The notes under the pieces were generated by a model that was not told the DNA's origin, did no database searches, and saw only the letters and a list, made by a program, of their open reading frames with translations. From Chryseobacterium sp. ZHDP1 (GTDB taxonomy: Bacteria > Bacteroidota > Bacteroidia > Flavobacteriales > Weeksellaceae): DNA of 64,000 nt. Positions within the stretch are counted from its first letter, which is position 1. Every line of letters starts with the position of its first letter. The stretch covers positions 3,224,001 to 3,288,000 of the forward strand of contig NZ_CP075682.1 in the NCBI RefSeq assembly GCF_018603435.1, given 5' to 3'. The position numbers and the translations under genes are program-made. Shown piece by piece: positions 35,537-44,961 of the stretch.

Positions 35537-35563
35537 TTTTAACCTTTTACGAAACACGTCTGA

Positions 35564-36418
35564 ATGGGATTTTTGCTGAGATTATTTTCAAAGAATGCAC
35601 TATTTGTCTTCTTTATATTTCTGCAAATTATTGCTCTTGTTCTGATATTCTCTAAAAATGCCATGCAGAAATCCTGGATTGCAGGGCAGTCTGCTGCTTT
35701 CAATTCGTGGGTTTCGGGATATATTGATGAAGGGGTTTCGTATCTGAAGCTGAAACAGATCAACGAAGATCTTGTGGCCCAAAATAAAGCCTTAATGGTG
35801 GAACTTTACGGAAAACAGGGGGCGAAAAATCCAATGTTCAGAAAAGTTCATGATACCATCGGAGGCGGACAAATCTATACTTTTGTAGACGGAGAGATTG
35901 TTTTCAACAGTATCAACAGAAGAAATAATTACTTTACCATCAACAGAGGCCGCAGAGACGGTGTTTTTCCGCAAATGGGCGTGATGGCTCCGAAAGGGAT
36001 CGCCGGAATCGTTATTAATTCTACAGACAGCTATGCTTTGGTTCAGTCAGTTTTAAGTGTTAACAAAATCAGAATCAATGCTGCCTTAAAAAACTCAGGA
36101 TACTTCGGAACATTAACATGGAACGGAGATAATTCCAGAGTCATGCATCTGGCTGATATTCCAAAATATGTTGCCCTGAAAATTGGCGATACTGTGGTTA
36201 CCGACGGAAAATCAGCGATTTTCCCTAAAGGAGTACAGATCGGAACTATTGCAGGATATTCTGTGGATAATAAAACCGGATTCTGGGATATTTCGGTGGA
36301 ACTAAGTGAAAAAATGGGAGCTTTAAGCAAAGTTTATGTGGTGAAAAATCTTAAAAAAGCTGAAGTTCAGAAGATTCAGGATACCATGCAGGCTGTAATA
36401 AAAAAGGAAAATGATTAG
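35564..36418 (+). CDS. mreC: Rod shape-determining protein MreC
   Basis: Periplasmic scaffold of the elongasome. The 284-residue protein has one N-terminal membrane helix (about 13-33), a coiled coil (about 60-88, LKLKQINEDLVAQNKALMVELYG), and the two-barrel MreC core with FTINRGRRDGVFPQMGVMAPKGIAGIV (about 122-150) and TVVTDGKSAIFPKGVQIGTI (about 210-229). It lies 27 bp after mreB and overlaps mreD by 8 bp. Confidence 0.93.
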   Translation: MGFLLRLFSKNALFVFFIFLQIIALVLIFSKNAMQKSWIAGQSAAFNSWVSGYIDEGVSYLKLKQINEDLVAQNKALMVELYGKQGAKNPMFRKVHDTIGGGQIYTFVDGEIVFNSINRRNNYFTINRGRRDGVFPQMGVMAPKGIAGIVINSTDSYALVQSVLSVNKIRINAALKNSGYFGTLTWNGDNSRVMHLADIPKYVALKIGDTVVTDGKSAIFPKGVQIGTIAGYSVDNKTGFWDISVELSEKMGALSKVYVVKNLKKAEVQKIQDTMQAVIKKEND

Positions 36419-36917
36419 CAGGACATTATTTACGGATATATTGATTATGATTTTTCTTGTTTCATTACAGATTTTTGTACTGAACAGGATTACCATTTTC
36501 GGAAAGTACACTCCTGTACTTTATCCCGTATTCGTTATGTTTTATCCTTTTTTCAGAAATAAATTTCAGTTTTTAGCACTAAGTTTTCTCATCGGACTTT
36601 CCGTAGATGCATTTCTTGGAACCTGGGGGATGAATGCGTTTGCAACCACTTTGATTGCTTATTTCAGGACTTTGATTTTCAGAACTTCTACAGATACTTC
36701 CACAGATTTTTTCTCTTTTCAGTCCCTGCAGTGGGCGCAGTTTTTACTGTTTTTATTTTCAAGTATCTTTTTGCATCAGCTTTTAGTTCAGTACATTGAA
36801 TTCTTCAAGTTCAGCAGATTTTTTGAAATATTGCTTAATGTATTGGTAACTAGTTTAATTTCGTTTATATTTATAGTTATTTACGCATTAATCTTTAAAA
36901 TCAAACAAAAAGTTTGA
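36411..36917 (+). CDS. mreD: Rod shape-determining protein MreD
   Basis: 168-residue membrane protein with about five helices and almost no soluble part, beginning MISRTLFTDILIMIFLVSLQIFVLNRITIFG-like. Sequence is weakly conserved across phyla, so the call leans on position between mreC and mrdA and on the helix pattern (LPYFRN-type loop near 45, DAFLGTWGMNAFATTLIAYFR near 64-84). Confidence 0.85.
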   Translation: MISRTLFTDILIMIFLVSLQIFVLNRITIFGKYTPVLYPVFVMFYPFFRNKFQFLALSFLIGLSVDAFLGTWGMNAFATTLIAYFRTLIFRTSTDTSTDFFSFQSLQWAQFLLFLFSSIFLHQLLVQYIEFFKFSRFFEILLNVLVTSLISFIFIVIYALIFKIKQKV

Positions 36918-38947
36918 ACACACGTTATTTAAAAATCTTTTCCGTTCTCATCGTTATCGCTCTGATTTTTGTGGCGAGAATTGCTTATTTACAGTTGTTT
37001 ACGGATCGTTATGCTTTAAATGCAGCCAATACTTCCATTAAAATTGAATACGTTATTCCGCAAAGAGGAGTCATTTTTGACCGAAACGGTAAAATTCTGG
37101 TGGGAAACCAGCCTGCTTACGAAATTTCCTTCACTCAGGCTTTGATGCGTCCCGATTTTGATACCGTAGGATTCTGTAACCTGATGAAGATTTCGAAAAA
37201 TGATTTCGTCAGAACCATCGAAAATATTAAAAAAGAAAAATATTATTCTAAGCTGACTCCCATGACCTTCATGAAAAATCTAAGCCGTGAAGATATTGCG
37301 AGAGTTCAGGAAATCATATTCAAATATCCCGCTTTCAGCATTGTTTCAAGACCTCAGCGACAGTATGAAGTTTCTACGTCGGGAAATCTTTTGGGATATA
37401 CCAGTGAAGTTAACGAAAGAGAAATTAAAAAAGACTCTGCCTATTATTTACCCGGAGATTTCATCGGAAAAACAGGGGTTGAAAAAGCCTACGAAAAAGA
37501 CCTTCGCGGAGTGAAGGGAATGAAATACATTCAGAAAGATATTAAACTGCGGAATGTAGGACCTTACAAAAACGGATCTTTAGACAAAGACGTTATCACA
37601 GGAAAAGATATTACACTTACCATAGACTACGATTTGCAGAGAATTGCTGAAGAAATGCTTGTCAATAAGCATGGTGCGATTGTAGCAATTGATCCCAATA
37701 ACGGAGAAGTTCTGGTGGCTGCAACCGGACCGGATATCGATCCGAATCTTTTTACAGGACCGAATAAATCGAAAAATCTATACGCTTTATCCAAAGATAC
37801 GATCTACGAGAACAAACCGACTTTCGACCGGTCTTTACAGGCGGCTTATCCTCCCGGTTCCACATTTAAATTGTTAACCGCTTTGTCTGCGATGCAGATG
37901 GGTGTAATGGACGAAAATACAATCTTCCCTTGCGGTGGTGGATTTAATTACAGAGGCTTGAGAATTAAAGGTCATGGTGGTGCAGATCCTCTGATTCCTG
38001 CTATTCAGGTTTCGAGTAACTGTTACTTTTCGTACGCTTATTTAGCAATTCTCAATAAATATCCCGGAAATCCTTCGAAAGGAGTTGACGAATGGAAAAA
38101 GATCATGAGCAGCTTTGGAGTAGGAGAATTTTTGAATAATGATTTTGCTGTAGGTGCAAAAGGAAGAATTCCAACCGGAGAATTTTACGAAAAAAGAATG
38201 GCTTCTATTTATAAAGCAAGCGGTTCTAAAAAAGATCCTAAAAACTGGGATCCTTTGGCGACAGGGGCTGTTTTCAACGGAATGGGACAAGGTGATGTAT
38301 TAGTAACTCCGCTTCAGCTTGCCAATTATGTGGCAGCAATCGCCAATAAAGGATGGTATTACACTCCGCATATCGTAAAATCGATTGACGGAAAGCCCAA
38401 TCCTGATCCGAGATTCAAAAAGAAGCATCAGACTTTGGTTGATAAAAAACATTTTGAACCCGTTCTGAAAGGAATGGAAGCGGTAGTTTTAAGAGGTACG
38501 GCACATGGCTTAAAATCAAACGATTTTACCCAGCTTGCAAAAACAGGGACTGCACAGGTTCCGCAGGGAAAAGATAATTCCATTTTTGTTTTAATTGCTC
38601 CAGCTGATAAACCTAAAATTGTGGTTGCAGCGGTAATGGAACACGCCGGATTTGGAGCAACCTGGGCAGGTCCAGCCTCAACGGTAATCGCCGAAAAATT
38701 TATTACAGGCGATCTGAAGCGTGAAAATCTCTACAAAAAAATGACTTCCTCAAGCTTTATGCCTGAATACAAAAGACAGTGGATTGCGGATCTGAAGCGT
38801 AAAGGTTTATACAAAGAACCGGTAGATTCTCTCAAGCAGAAAAGAATACAGGACAGCCTGAAATTTGTAAAAGAGCAGAAAGCAAAACTGCAGAAACAGA
38901 TAGACATCGAAACGAAAAATAATAAAACAAAACCTGCTAAACAATGA
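36914..38947 (+). CDS. mrdA: Penicillin-binding protein 2
   Basis: Class B transpeptidase that cross-links lateral-wall peptidoglycan with RodA. The 677-residue protein has one N-terminal membrane helix (about 7-27), the pedestal domain with RGVIFDRNG (about 51-59), and the transpeptidase motifs SxxK (PPGSTFKL, about 313-320), SxN (VSSNCYFS, about 370-377) and KTG (AKTGTAQVP, about 541-549). Translation starts at TTG 36914, overlapping the mreD stop by 4 bp. A Lys-rich tail of about 60 residues is species-specific. Confidence 0.95.
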   Translation: MNTRYLKIFSVLIVIALIFVARIAYLQLFTDRYALNAANTSIKIEYVIPQRGVIFDRNGKILVGNQPAYEISFTQALMRPDFDTVGFCNLMKISKNDFVRTIENIKKEKYYSKLTPMTFMKNLSREDIARVQEIIFKYPAFSIVSRPQRQYEVSTSGNLLGYTSEVNEREIKKDSAYYLPGDFIGKTGVEKAYEKDLRGVKGMKYIQKDIKLRNVGPYKNGSLDKDVITGKDITLTIDYDLQRIAEEMLVNKHGAIVAIDPNNGEVLVAATGPDIDPNLFTGPNKSKNLYALSKDTIYENKPTFDRSLQAAYPPGSTFKLLTALSAMQMGVMDENTIFPCGGGFNYRGLRIKGHGGADPLIPAIQVSSNCYFSYAYLAILNKYPGNPSKGVDEWKKIMSSFGVGEFLNNDFAVGAKGRIPTGEFYEKRMASIYKASGSKKDPKNWDPLATGAVFNGMGQGDVLVTPLQLANYVAAIANKGWYYTPHIVKSIDGKPNPDPRFKKKHQTLVDKKHFEPVLKGMEAVVLRGTAHGLKSNDFTQLAKTGTAQVPQGKDNSIFVLIAPADKPKIVVAAVMEHAGFGATWAGPASTVIAEKFITGDLKRENLYKKMTSSSFMPEYKRQWIADLKRKGLYKEPVDSLKQKRIQDSLKFVKEQKAKLQKQIDIETKNNKTKPAKQ

Positions 38948-40173
38948 AATGGGCAGAAGGAATAGATAAATTAGGTCTTGGCTTATATTTCCTGCTTTGT
39001 GCTTTTGCCATCGCAAATATTTACAGTGTAGACCAGAAATTAGGAGAAAAACAGCTTATTTTCTTCTGTATTTCCCTGTTCGTCGGATTGGTGATTTTCG
39101 TGGGACGAAGCAAGTTCTTCGAAAACATGTCAGGAATTATTTACATCGGTGGTGTTCTACTTCTGGTCGGGCTTTTTCCTTTTGGTAAAGAAATCCTCGG
39201 GCAGAAAAACTGGTATAAATTCGGAAGTTTTACCATGCAGCCCGTTGAGTTTGCAAAGATAGGAACCGCTTTAATGCTCGCAAATTATGTTTCCGGACCG
39301 GAATTTAATCTGAAAAACAGGAAATCTCTATTAACGACTTTAGCTATTGTAGGAATTCCGGCTGTTGTCGTTCTTGCCATTCCCGATGTTGGTTCCATGT
39401 TGGTTTTTATCGCCTTTTTTATTGCCTTGTATCGTGAAGGATTGAGCGGAGTTCTGTTTGGAGTAGGATTTCTTTTTGCAGGGGTTTTCCTCGTCTCTTT
39501 GGCAATAGATCCGATCTGGGTTGCGATTACCATCGTTCTGATCATCGGAGGTTACATTACAATGAATTATTACAAAATGTCGTGGAATATTATTTCCATT
39601 TCAAGTATTGCGGGTTCGGTGCTGCTTTTATGTGGTCTGGCTTTCGGTGCGCCTTATATTTTAGAAAAACTGCCGAAACACCAGAGAGAAAGAATTGAGG
39701 TTCTTTTTAAAGGTGAAAAAGCGTTCAGAGATACTTCCGGTTATAATTTATTGTATTCCAAAACCGCTATCGGTTCCGGAGGTCTTTGGGGAAAAGGATA
39801 CCGTGAAGGTTCCGTTACACAGGGGAAATTTGTTCCGGAACAGGAAACCGACTATATTTTCTGTACGGTAGGTGAGGAGTGGGGGTTTGTAGGAAGCGCT
39901 GTTCTTATTCTTTGTTACATGATCTACATCGGAAGGATTTATTATCTTGCCGAGCAGCAGAAATCGGGATTTAACCGCGTCTTTGGATATTGCTTTGCCT
40001 CAATTCTTTTAATGCACTTTACCATCAATTTAGGAATGGTAATGGGGCTATTCCCAACTGTTGGTATTCCGTTGCCGTATTTCAGTTACGGAGGAAGTTC
40101 TTTACTGGCGTTCTCAATGATGACTTTTATTTTCTTTAAACTGAATTATTCGGATAAGAATAGTCTGGTTTAA
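38944..40173 (+). CDS. rodA: Rod shape-determining protein RodA (SEDS glycosyltransferase)
   Basis: Polymerises glycan strands from lipid II. The 409-residue membrane protein has about ten helices and the SEDS hallmarks GQKNWYKFGSFTMQPVEFAKI (about 80-100), VLAIPDVGSMLVF, the periplasmic GYNLLYSKTAIGSGGLWGKGY (about 262-282) and the C-terminal GIPLPYFSYGGSSLLA (about 376-391). The ATG overlaps the mrdA stop (ATGA). It is the last gene of the operon. Confidence 0.95.
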   Translation: MKWAEGIDKLGLGLYFLLCAFAIANIYSVDQKLGEKQLIFFCISLFVGLVIFVGRSKFFENMSGIIYIGGVLLLVGLFPFGKEILGQKNWYKFGSFTMQPVEFAKIGTALMLANYVSGPEFNLKNRKSLLTTLAIVGIPAVVVLAIPDVGSMLVFIAFFIALYREGLSGVLFGVGFLFAGVFLVSLAIDPIWVAITIVLIIGGYITMNYYKMSWNIISISSIAGSVLLLCGLAFGAPYILEKLPKHQRERIEVLFKGEKAFRDTSGYNLLYSKTAIGSGGLWGKGYREGSVTQGKFVPEQETDYIFCTVGEEWGFVGSAVLILCYMIYIGRIYYLAEQQKSGFNRVFGYCFASILLMHFTINLGMVMGLFPTVGIPLPYFSYGGSSLLAFSMMTFIFFKLNYSDKNSLV

Positions 40174-40279
40174 AAGCTGGAAGCCGGAAGTCTAATGATG
40201 GAAGTTTAAAATGGTATGTTTTAATTTTCTTACTTGAATCGGCTAAATTCGTGAGATAAAATAACTCTCAACAAAGTTT

Positions 40280-40858
40280 ATGAAAGAATCCTATTTTTCA
40301 GATCAGCATTTCGAGAACAAAAATTTCACGCAGCCTTTAGACAATGGCGAATACGAAAACTGTACTTTCCGAAACTGTAATTTAGAATACGCCAATCTTT
40401 CAGGCTATAATTTTAACGACTGCGAATTTATTGGCTGCAACCTCAGCATGATGAATCTGGTTTCAACAGCTTTTCGCGAGGTGGTTTTTAAAGAGTGTAA
40501 AATGTTCGGACTGCATTTTAACGACTGCAACGAATTCGGATTATCGTTTACATTTGAAAGCTGTCTTCTCAACAATTCCATATTTTATAAAACATCAATC
40601 AAAAAAACACTATTCAGAAATTCAAAATTAATTGAGGTTGATTTTTCCGAATGTGATTTATCGAACGCAATATTTGCCGGATGCGATCTCTCCGGAGCTG
40701 TTTTTGACCATACCAACCTTGAAAAAGCGGATTTCCGTACATCGTTCAGCTATTCCATAAATCCGGCTTCAAACAGGCTTAAAAAGGCTAAATTTTCGCT
40801 TTCTGAAATTCATGGACTCCTTCATCAATTCGATATTGAAATTGATAAAAACGGATAG
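40280..40858 (+). CDS. Pentapeptide-repeat protein
   Basis: 192 residues built from A(D/N)LxX-type pentapeptides over about residues 15-150 (FTQPL, CTFRNCNLEYANLSGYNF, CEFIGCNLSMMNL, CDLSNAIFAGCDLSGAVFDHTNLEKADF), forming a right-handed quadrilateral beta-helix. Size and shape resemble Qnr/MfpA/McbG-like proteins that can mimic DNA, but the family is broad and no resistance role can be claimed. It is a single gene. Confidence 0.8.
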   Translation: MKESYFSDQHFENKNFTQPLDNGEYENCTFRNCNLEYANLSGYNFNDCEFIGCNLSMMNLVSTAFREVVFKECKMFGLHFNDCNEFGLSFTFESCLLNNSIFYKTSIKKTLFRNSKLIEVDFSECDLSNAIFAGCDLSGAVFDHTNLEKADFRTSFSYSINPASNRLKKAKFSLSEIHGLLHQFDIEIDKNG

Positions 40859-41236
40859 GTTACTGTTGATGGTTAATCGTTGATCGTTTTGCTGTCTAAT
40901 ACCATTTTATCTTTGGATTTTCTTTACATAAATATTCCGTAGGAATTGTATCTGTGCAGCATAAATGAAGAATGCAGAATCAGAACTCCGCAGGAGTTCA
41001 ATTTCACAGTAATTTTAATAACAAAATGAGATAAAAATTATCTAAGCTCTTTTATGAGTGAAACGGCTCTGTGAAACTAAAAGCAAATTATTTATCTTCT
41101 TAGTATTAGAAAAAGCAATTCCCCTTCTCTGAAGGGGTGGATTTTGCGAAGCAAAAGACGGGGTAGTTAAAAACGGAACAATAAAAAAACCATCAAAATT
41201 TTTGATGGTTTCATTATTTAAATCAATTATTTAAAA
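40859..41236. other. Intergenic region with dyad-rich repeat-like elements
   Basis: Holds ATTCC-GTA-GGAAT (40934-40946), GAACTCC-GCA-GGAGTTC (40983-40999), CCCCTTC-TCT-GAAGGGG (41121-41137) and TTTTGC-GAA-GCAAAA (about 41142-41156), then the terminator of the NlpC/P60 gene. The short perfect dyads with a 3-nt loop look like dispersed intergenic repeats. No gene seen. Confidence 0.45.
41183..41211 (-). terminator. Terminator of the NlpC/P60 gene
   Basis: AAACCATCAAA pairs with TTTGATGGTTT; the minus strand has a run of seven T after the stem. Confidence 0.85.
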
Positions 41237-41950
41237 TTAAAAACTTGCTGCGTTTGCTGCCGGAGTTGTTGTTGCAAGATTATTGTAAGCTTCTCCGTTT
41301 TCGTTGATGATTCTCTTTCCGAATCTGTATTTTGGACCCCAATAAGAATCATTTAATGAAGAAATCATGACTCCTTTAGAAGTTGCGGCGTGAATAAACT
41401 TCACTTCTCCGTCTTCAGTTACGCTTTCTACGATTCCTACGTGAGAAATTCTTCTTCCGTGAGAAAAGAAAATAAGATCTCCTTTCTGAAGGTTTTCTTT
41501 CTCGATTCTTTCACCTTCTTCAGATTGTGAAGCAGCTACTCTTGGTAAACTAAGACCTGCTGCAGCTCCGAAAACTGAAAGAACGAAAGCTGAACAGTCG
41601 ATTCCGTTTCTTGTCATTCCTCCATATCGGTAAGGAGTTCCAAGATAAGTCTGTGCTTCGTTTAAGATGTTGTCGATTGTTGCGTTATGTTTGATTGCTT
41701 TTGCAATCTCAGAATTTTTGATAGAATTTTTTGTGTTGGCTAAAGTAGCTGCCTTTTCTGCAAGAAATGAGTTGATTAATTTCTGCTTATCCTGCTCCAT
41801 TTTGTTTGTTTCAAGAGAGGCAAGTTTGGCATCTGTTTTGTATTCTTTAGCGTAAGTTGCTGGTTTTGAAACTACGTAGTTTGTAACACACGATTGTAAC
41901 GATACAGTAGAGACGAAAGCAACTAGATAAAACAAAACTCTTTTCTTCAT
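41237..41950 (-). CDS. NlpC/P60 family lipoprotein peptidase
   Basis: 237 residues with a lipobox ending at Cys21 (VSLQSC). After a helical stretch (30-95) the NlpC/P60 domain has the catalytic Cys in NGIDCSAFVLSVFG (about 115-128), the catalytic His in ISHVGIVES (about 168-176) and a further His in FIHAATSKG (about 185-193). Such enzymes cut peptidoglycan stem peptides, here anchored to a membrane leaflet facing the periplasm. Monocistronic. Confidence 0.88.
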   Translation of the reverse strand: MKKRVLFYLVAFVSTVSLQSCVTNYVVSKPATYAKEYKTDAKLASLETNKMEQDKQKLINSFLAEKAATLANTKNSIKNSEIAKAIKHNATIDNILNEAQTYLGTPYRYGGMTRNGIDCSAFVLSVFGAAAGLSLPRVAASQSEEGERIEKENLQKGDLIFFSHGRRISHVGIVESVTEDGEVKFIHAATSKGVMISSLNDSYWGPKYRFGKRIINENGEAYNNLATTTPAANAASF

Positions 41951-42102
41951 ATATATTTGATTACCGTGTTAAAAAAAGGATAGTATATTTTCAAAAGCAA
42001 TACAAAAATATAGAATCCGAGTAAAAGAGCCCCGATATGACAATTGTCAGGTTCTTTATTTAACACATTTTAACATAATTTTTACGTATGTTAAAAAAAA
42101 AT

Positions 42103-42145
42103 AAACCGCAACCGCCTGTTTTGGGTAGGTGTGCGGTTTTTTTTA
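42103..42145. terminator. Hairpin with T runs on both strands
   Basis: AAACCGCA (42103-42110) pairs with TGCGGTTT (42132-42139). It does not directly follow a known gene, so it may end read-through from glutamine synthetase or an unrecognised small RNA. Confidence 0.6.
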
Positions 42146-42339
42146 TTAAGATTCTTTAACAAAATTATCACCGATTATGGTAGAATAAAGGAAAGGCAAT
42201 CAAATTAATTCAAAATACCCCATTATAAATTTTGTTAATAAATGATTGGTTTTTCGGCTGTTTCAGGTTTTTAACTCTACTTTTTAATGCTTTTATAACA
42301 CCTTTTGTATTCGATTTAAAAAAGAATTCATAACCCCAT

Positions 42340-42370
42340 AAAAAAAACTCCCCGATCAATAGGGGAGTTT
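42340..42370 (-). terminator. Terminator of glutamine synthetase
   Basis: AAACTCCCC (42345-42353) pairs with GGGGAGTTT (42362-42370), with eight T after it on minus. Confidence 0.88.
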
Positions 42371-42394
42371 CACTAATATGGAACTTTACAAATG

Positions 42395-44590
42395 TTACTT
42401 TGTAAATAACATTTCTCTGTATTTCGTCATTGGCCAAAGCTCATCATCTACCATCATTTCAAGATCGTCTGATGCATCTCTGATGGTGTCGAATAAAGGT
42501 TTTACCTTATTACAGTATTCTTCAGCCTGTTTTTGGCTCTCTGTAACTGCTTTTGCCGCTTCTCTTGCTTTAATAAGATCTTCAACGCCTACTTTAATTT
42601 TAGAAACATTCTCAGAAATGCTTGTAATTAAGCTCATCTGTTCTTTTGCCAAAGATTTGAATTCTTTGTCACCGAAGATTTCTTTTAACCCTTTTACGTT
42701 CTCGATCAGTCTGTTCTGATAATTTAAAGCAGAAGGAATAATGTGGTTTCTTGCGATATCACTTAATACTCTTGCTTCGATATCAATAACCGTAGAATAT
42801 TTTTCTAATTTGATTTCGTTTCTTGCTTCAACTTCTCTGTGTGTGAAAATTCCCATCTCTTCGTAAAGCGCTAAGAATTTCTCGTCCATTTCCTGCTTAA
42901 GGGCTTCCGGAGTTGTTTTTAAGTTGTTTAAACCTCTCTTTTCCGCTTCTTTAGCCCAGTCATCAGAATATCCGTCTCCTTCAAACATAATGTTTTTACA
43001 CTGTTTGATGTATTCTCTTAATACATTGAAGATCGCTTCATCTTTCTTAAGACCTGTTTCAATTAAAGCATCAACTTCTTTTTTGAAGTCGTTTAACTGT
43101 TTTGCAGCAATTGTGTTCATTACCGTCATAGATTCTGCACAGTTTGCAGAAGAACCTACCGCTCTGATCTCGAATTTATTTCCTGTAAATGCAAATGGAG
43201 AAGTTCTGTTTCTGTCTGTGTTATCCAACAAAATTTCAGGAATTTTTCCAACAACATTTAGTTTTAAATCTGTTTTTTCGTCCGGAGAAAGTTTTCCTTC
43301 CGTTACTTTTTCAAGCTCTTCCAAAACTCTGAACAACTGACTTCCGATGAATACGGAAATAATTGCCGGCGGAGCTTCGTTTGCACCCAATCTGTGGTCG
43401 TTGCTTGCAGAAGCAATACTTGCTCTTAAAAGATCTGCATATTCGTGAACTGCTTTAATTGTGTTGACAAAGAACGTTAAGAACTGTAAGTTTTTCTTAG
43501 GGTTTTTTCCCGGGCTTAAAAGGTTTTCACCTGTATCGGTTGCTAAAGACCAGTTATTGTGCTTTCCGCTTCCGTTTACGCCAGCGAATGGTTTTTCGTG
43601 GAACAAAATATGGAAATGATGTCTGTGAGCGATTCTTGCCATAACGTCCATCAACAAAGAGTTGTGGTCAACAGCAACATTTACTTCTTCAAACATCGGA
43701 GCAAGCTCGAATTGGTTTGGAGCCACCTCATTGTGTCTTGTTGTAACCGGAATTCCCAATTTCATACATTCAATTTCCAGTTCTTTCATGAAATTCATGA
43801 CTCTTGTAGGAATTGAACCGAAATAGTGGTCATCCAACTGCTGTCCTTTTGCAGGAGAGTGCCCTAATAAAGTTTTCCCCGTTAATACAAGGTCTGGACG
43901 AGACTGATATAATGCAGAATCTACTAGGAAATATTCCTGCTCCCAACCTAAAGTTGGGGTTACTTTCGTTACGTTTTTGTCAAAATACTGCATTACGTTG
44001 GTTGCAGCTTCGTCTACCGCGTTCAAAGCTCTTAAAAGAGGTGCTTTATAATCTAAAGTTTCTCCTGTGTAAGAGATGAAGATCGAAGGAATGCATAGAG
44101 TAGTTCCCATGATGAACGCAGGAGATGTAGGATCCCACGCGGTGTAACCTCTCGCTTCAAAAGTGTTTCTGATACCTCCATTCGGGAAAGAAGATGCATC
44201 CGGTTCCTGCTGAATCAATAAATTTCCGCTGAATCTTTCGATCGCTCTTCCACCTTCAATCGGAGTGAAGAAAGAATCGTGCTTTTCTGCCGTAGAACCT
44301 GTTAAAGGCTGAAACCAGTGTGTGTAGTGCGTTACACCTTTGCTCATTGCCCAATCCTTCATAGCCACCGCAACCTGATCTGCAATGTGTCTCTGGATTT
44401 TGCTTCCTTTTTTTACCGCATCCATAATAGACTGGAATGCTTCTTTCGTTAAATATTCTCTCATCGTTTCTTCTGAGAAAACATTCTGACAGAATAATTC
44501 TGATAATTTTACAGGAACTTCTACAGAATTATCTCTTCTGAAGTCCTTGAATGGTAAAGTTTCTAACGCTTTGAATCTTAAAGTTGACAT
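42395..44590 (-). CDS. glnN: Glutamine synthetase type III
   Basis: Makes glutamine from glutamate, ammonia and ATP. At 731 residues it is much longer than type I (about 470) and matches the GSIII class common in Bacteroidetes. Visible marks: GVTHYTHWFQPLTGSTAEKHDSF-type N-terminal block (about 80-102), GWEQEYFLVD (about 219-228) for metal binding, TRHNEVAPNQFELAPMFEEVNVAVDHN region, GVNGSGKHNNWSLAT (about 348-362) for ATP/metal, and NRTSPFAFTGNKFE (about 468-481). A TAAATTTG -7 element lies upstream. Monocistronic. Confidence 0.95.
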   Translation of the reverse strand: MSTLRFKALETLPFKDFRRDNSVEVPVKLSELFCQNVFSEETMREYLTKEAFQSIMDAVKKGSKIQRHIADQVAVAMKDWAMSKGVTHYTHWFQPLTGSTAEKHDSFFTPIEGGRAIERFSGNLLIQQEPDASSFPNGGIRNTFEARGYTAWDPTSPAFIMGTTLCIPSIFISYTGETLDYKAPLLRALNAVDEAATNVMQYFDKNVTKVTPTLGWEQEYFLVDSALYQSRPDLVLTGKTLLGHSPAKGQQLDDHYFGSIPTRVMNFMKELEIECMKLGIPVTTRHNEVAPNQFELAPMFEEVNVAVDHNSLLMDVMARIAHRHHFHILFHEKPFAGVNGSGKHNNWSLATDTGENLLSPGKNPKKNLQFLTFFVNTIKAVHEYADLLRASIASASNDHRLGANEAPPAIISVFIGSQLFRVLEELEKVTEGKLSPDEKTDLKLNVVGKIPEILLDNTDRNRTSPFAFTGNKFEIRAVGSSANCAESMTVMNTIAAKQLNDFKKEVDALIETGLKKDEAIFNVLREYIKQCKNIMFEGDGYSDDWAKEAEKRGLNNLKTTPEALKQEMDEKFLALYEEMGIFTHREVEARNEIKLEKYSTVIDIEARVLSDIARNHIIPSALNYQNRLIENVKGLKEIFGDKEFKSLAKEQMSLITSISENVSKIKVGVEDLIKAREAAKAVTESQKQAEEYCNKVKPLFDTIRDASDDLEMMVDDELWPMTKYREMLFTK

Positions 44591-44961
44591 ATTAGGTTAA
44601 TTTTTACGGGGCAAATTTACAAAAAAATTGAATTGAAAAATATTTTACCCTGAAAATTTAAGGGGTGTTTTTAAAATTTAATATAATTTTAAAATAATTG
44701 TAGTTTTTGGAGGGGCTGACTTTCAAAATTACATTCATACCTTATTATATATAGGATGCTTTTTCTGAATGTAGAATTTAATATTAAGAAAATTTATTCC
44801 TGAAACTTTTAAAAACAAGCGGCGAAAATCTTAATTTTAAGACAGTAAAATATTTGTAGACTGATGAAGTGAGATTCACTAAAACATTGATTGTTAAGTT
44901 AAAAATTTCATTTAAAATATTTTTCGTAACTTAGCAGACTTTTTATAAAAATTTTAAATAT
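44591..44961. other. Divergent intergenic region, glnN / 44962
   Basis: Holds the glnN -7 element TAAATTTG on minus (plus coordinates 44612-44619) and an 8-bp inverted repeat TACATTCA/TGAATGTA around 44730-44785. The rest is A/T-rich without a frame or strong structure. Confidence 0.4.

Larger units (their letters stand above)
41951..42394. other. Intergenic region upstream of the NlpC/P60 gene
   Basis: Contains, reading on minus, a -7 element TATTTTTG (plus coordinates 42003-42010), a 12-bp palindrome TGACAATTGTCA (42038-42049), a strong hairpin AAACCGCA/TGCGGTTT with T runs both sides (42103-42145), and the glutamine synthetase terminator (42340-42370). The middle (42146-42339) has no convincing gene. 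Confidence 0.45.

Noticed and set aside
42210..42437. 75-codon minus-strand frame overlapping the end of glnN
   Set aside because: It covers the glutamine synthetase terminator and enters the gene in another frame; composition is not protein-like.
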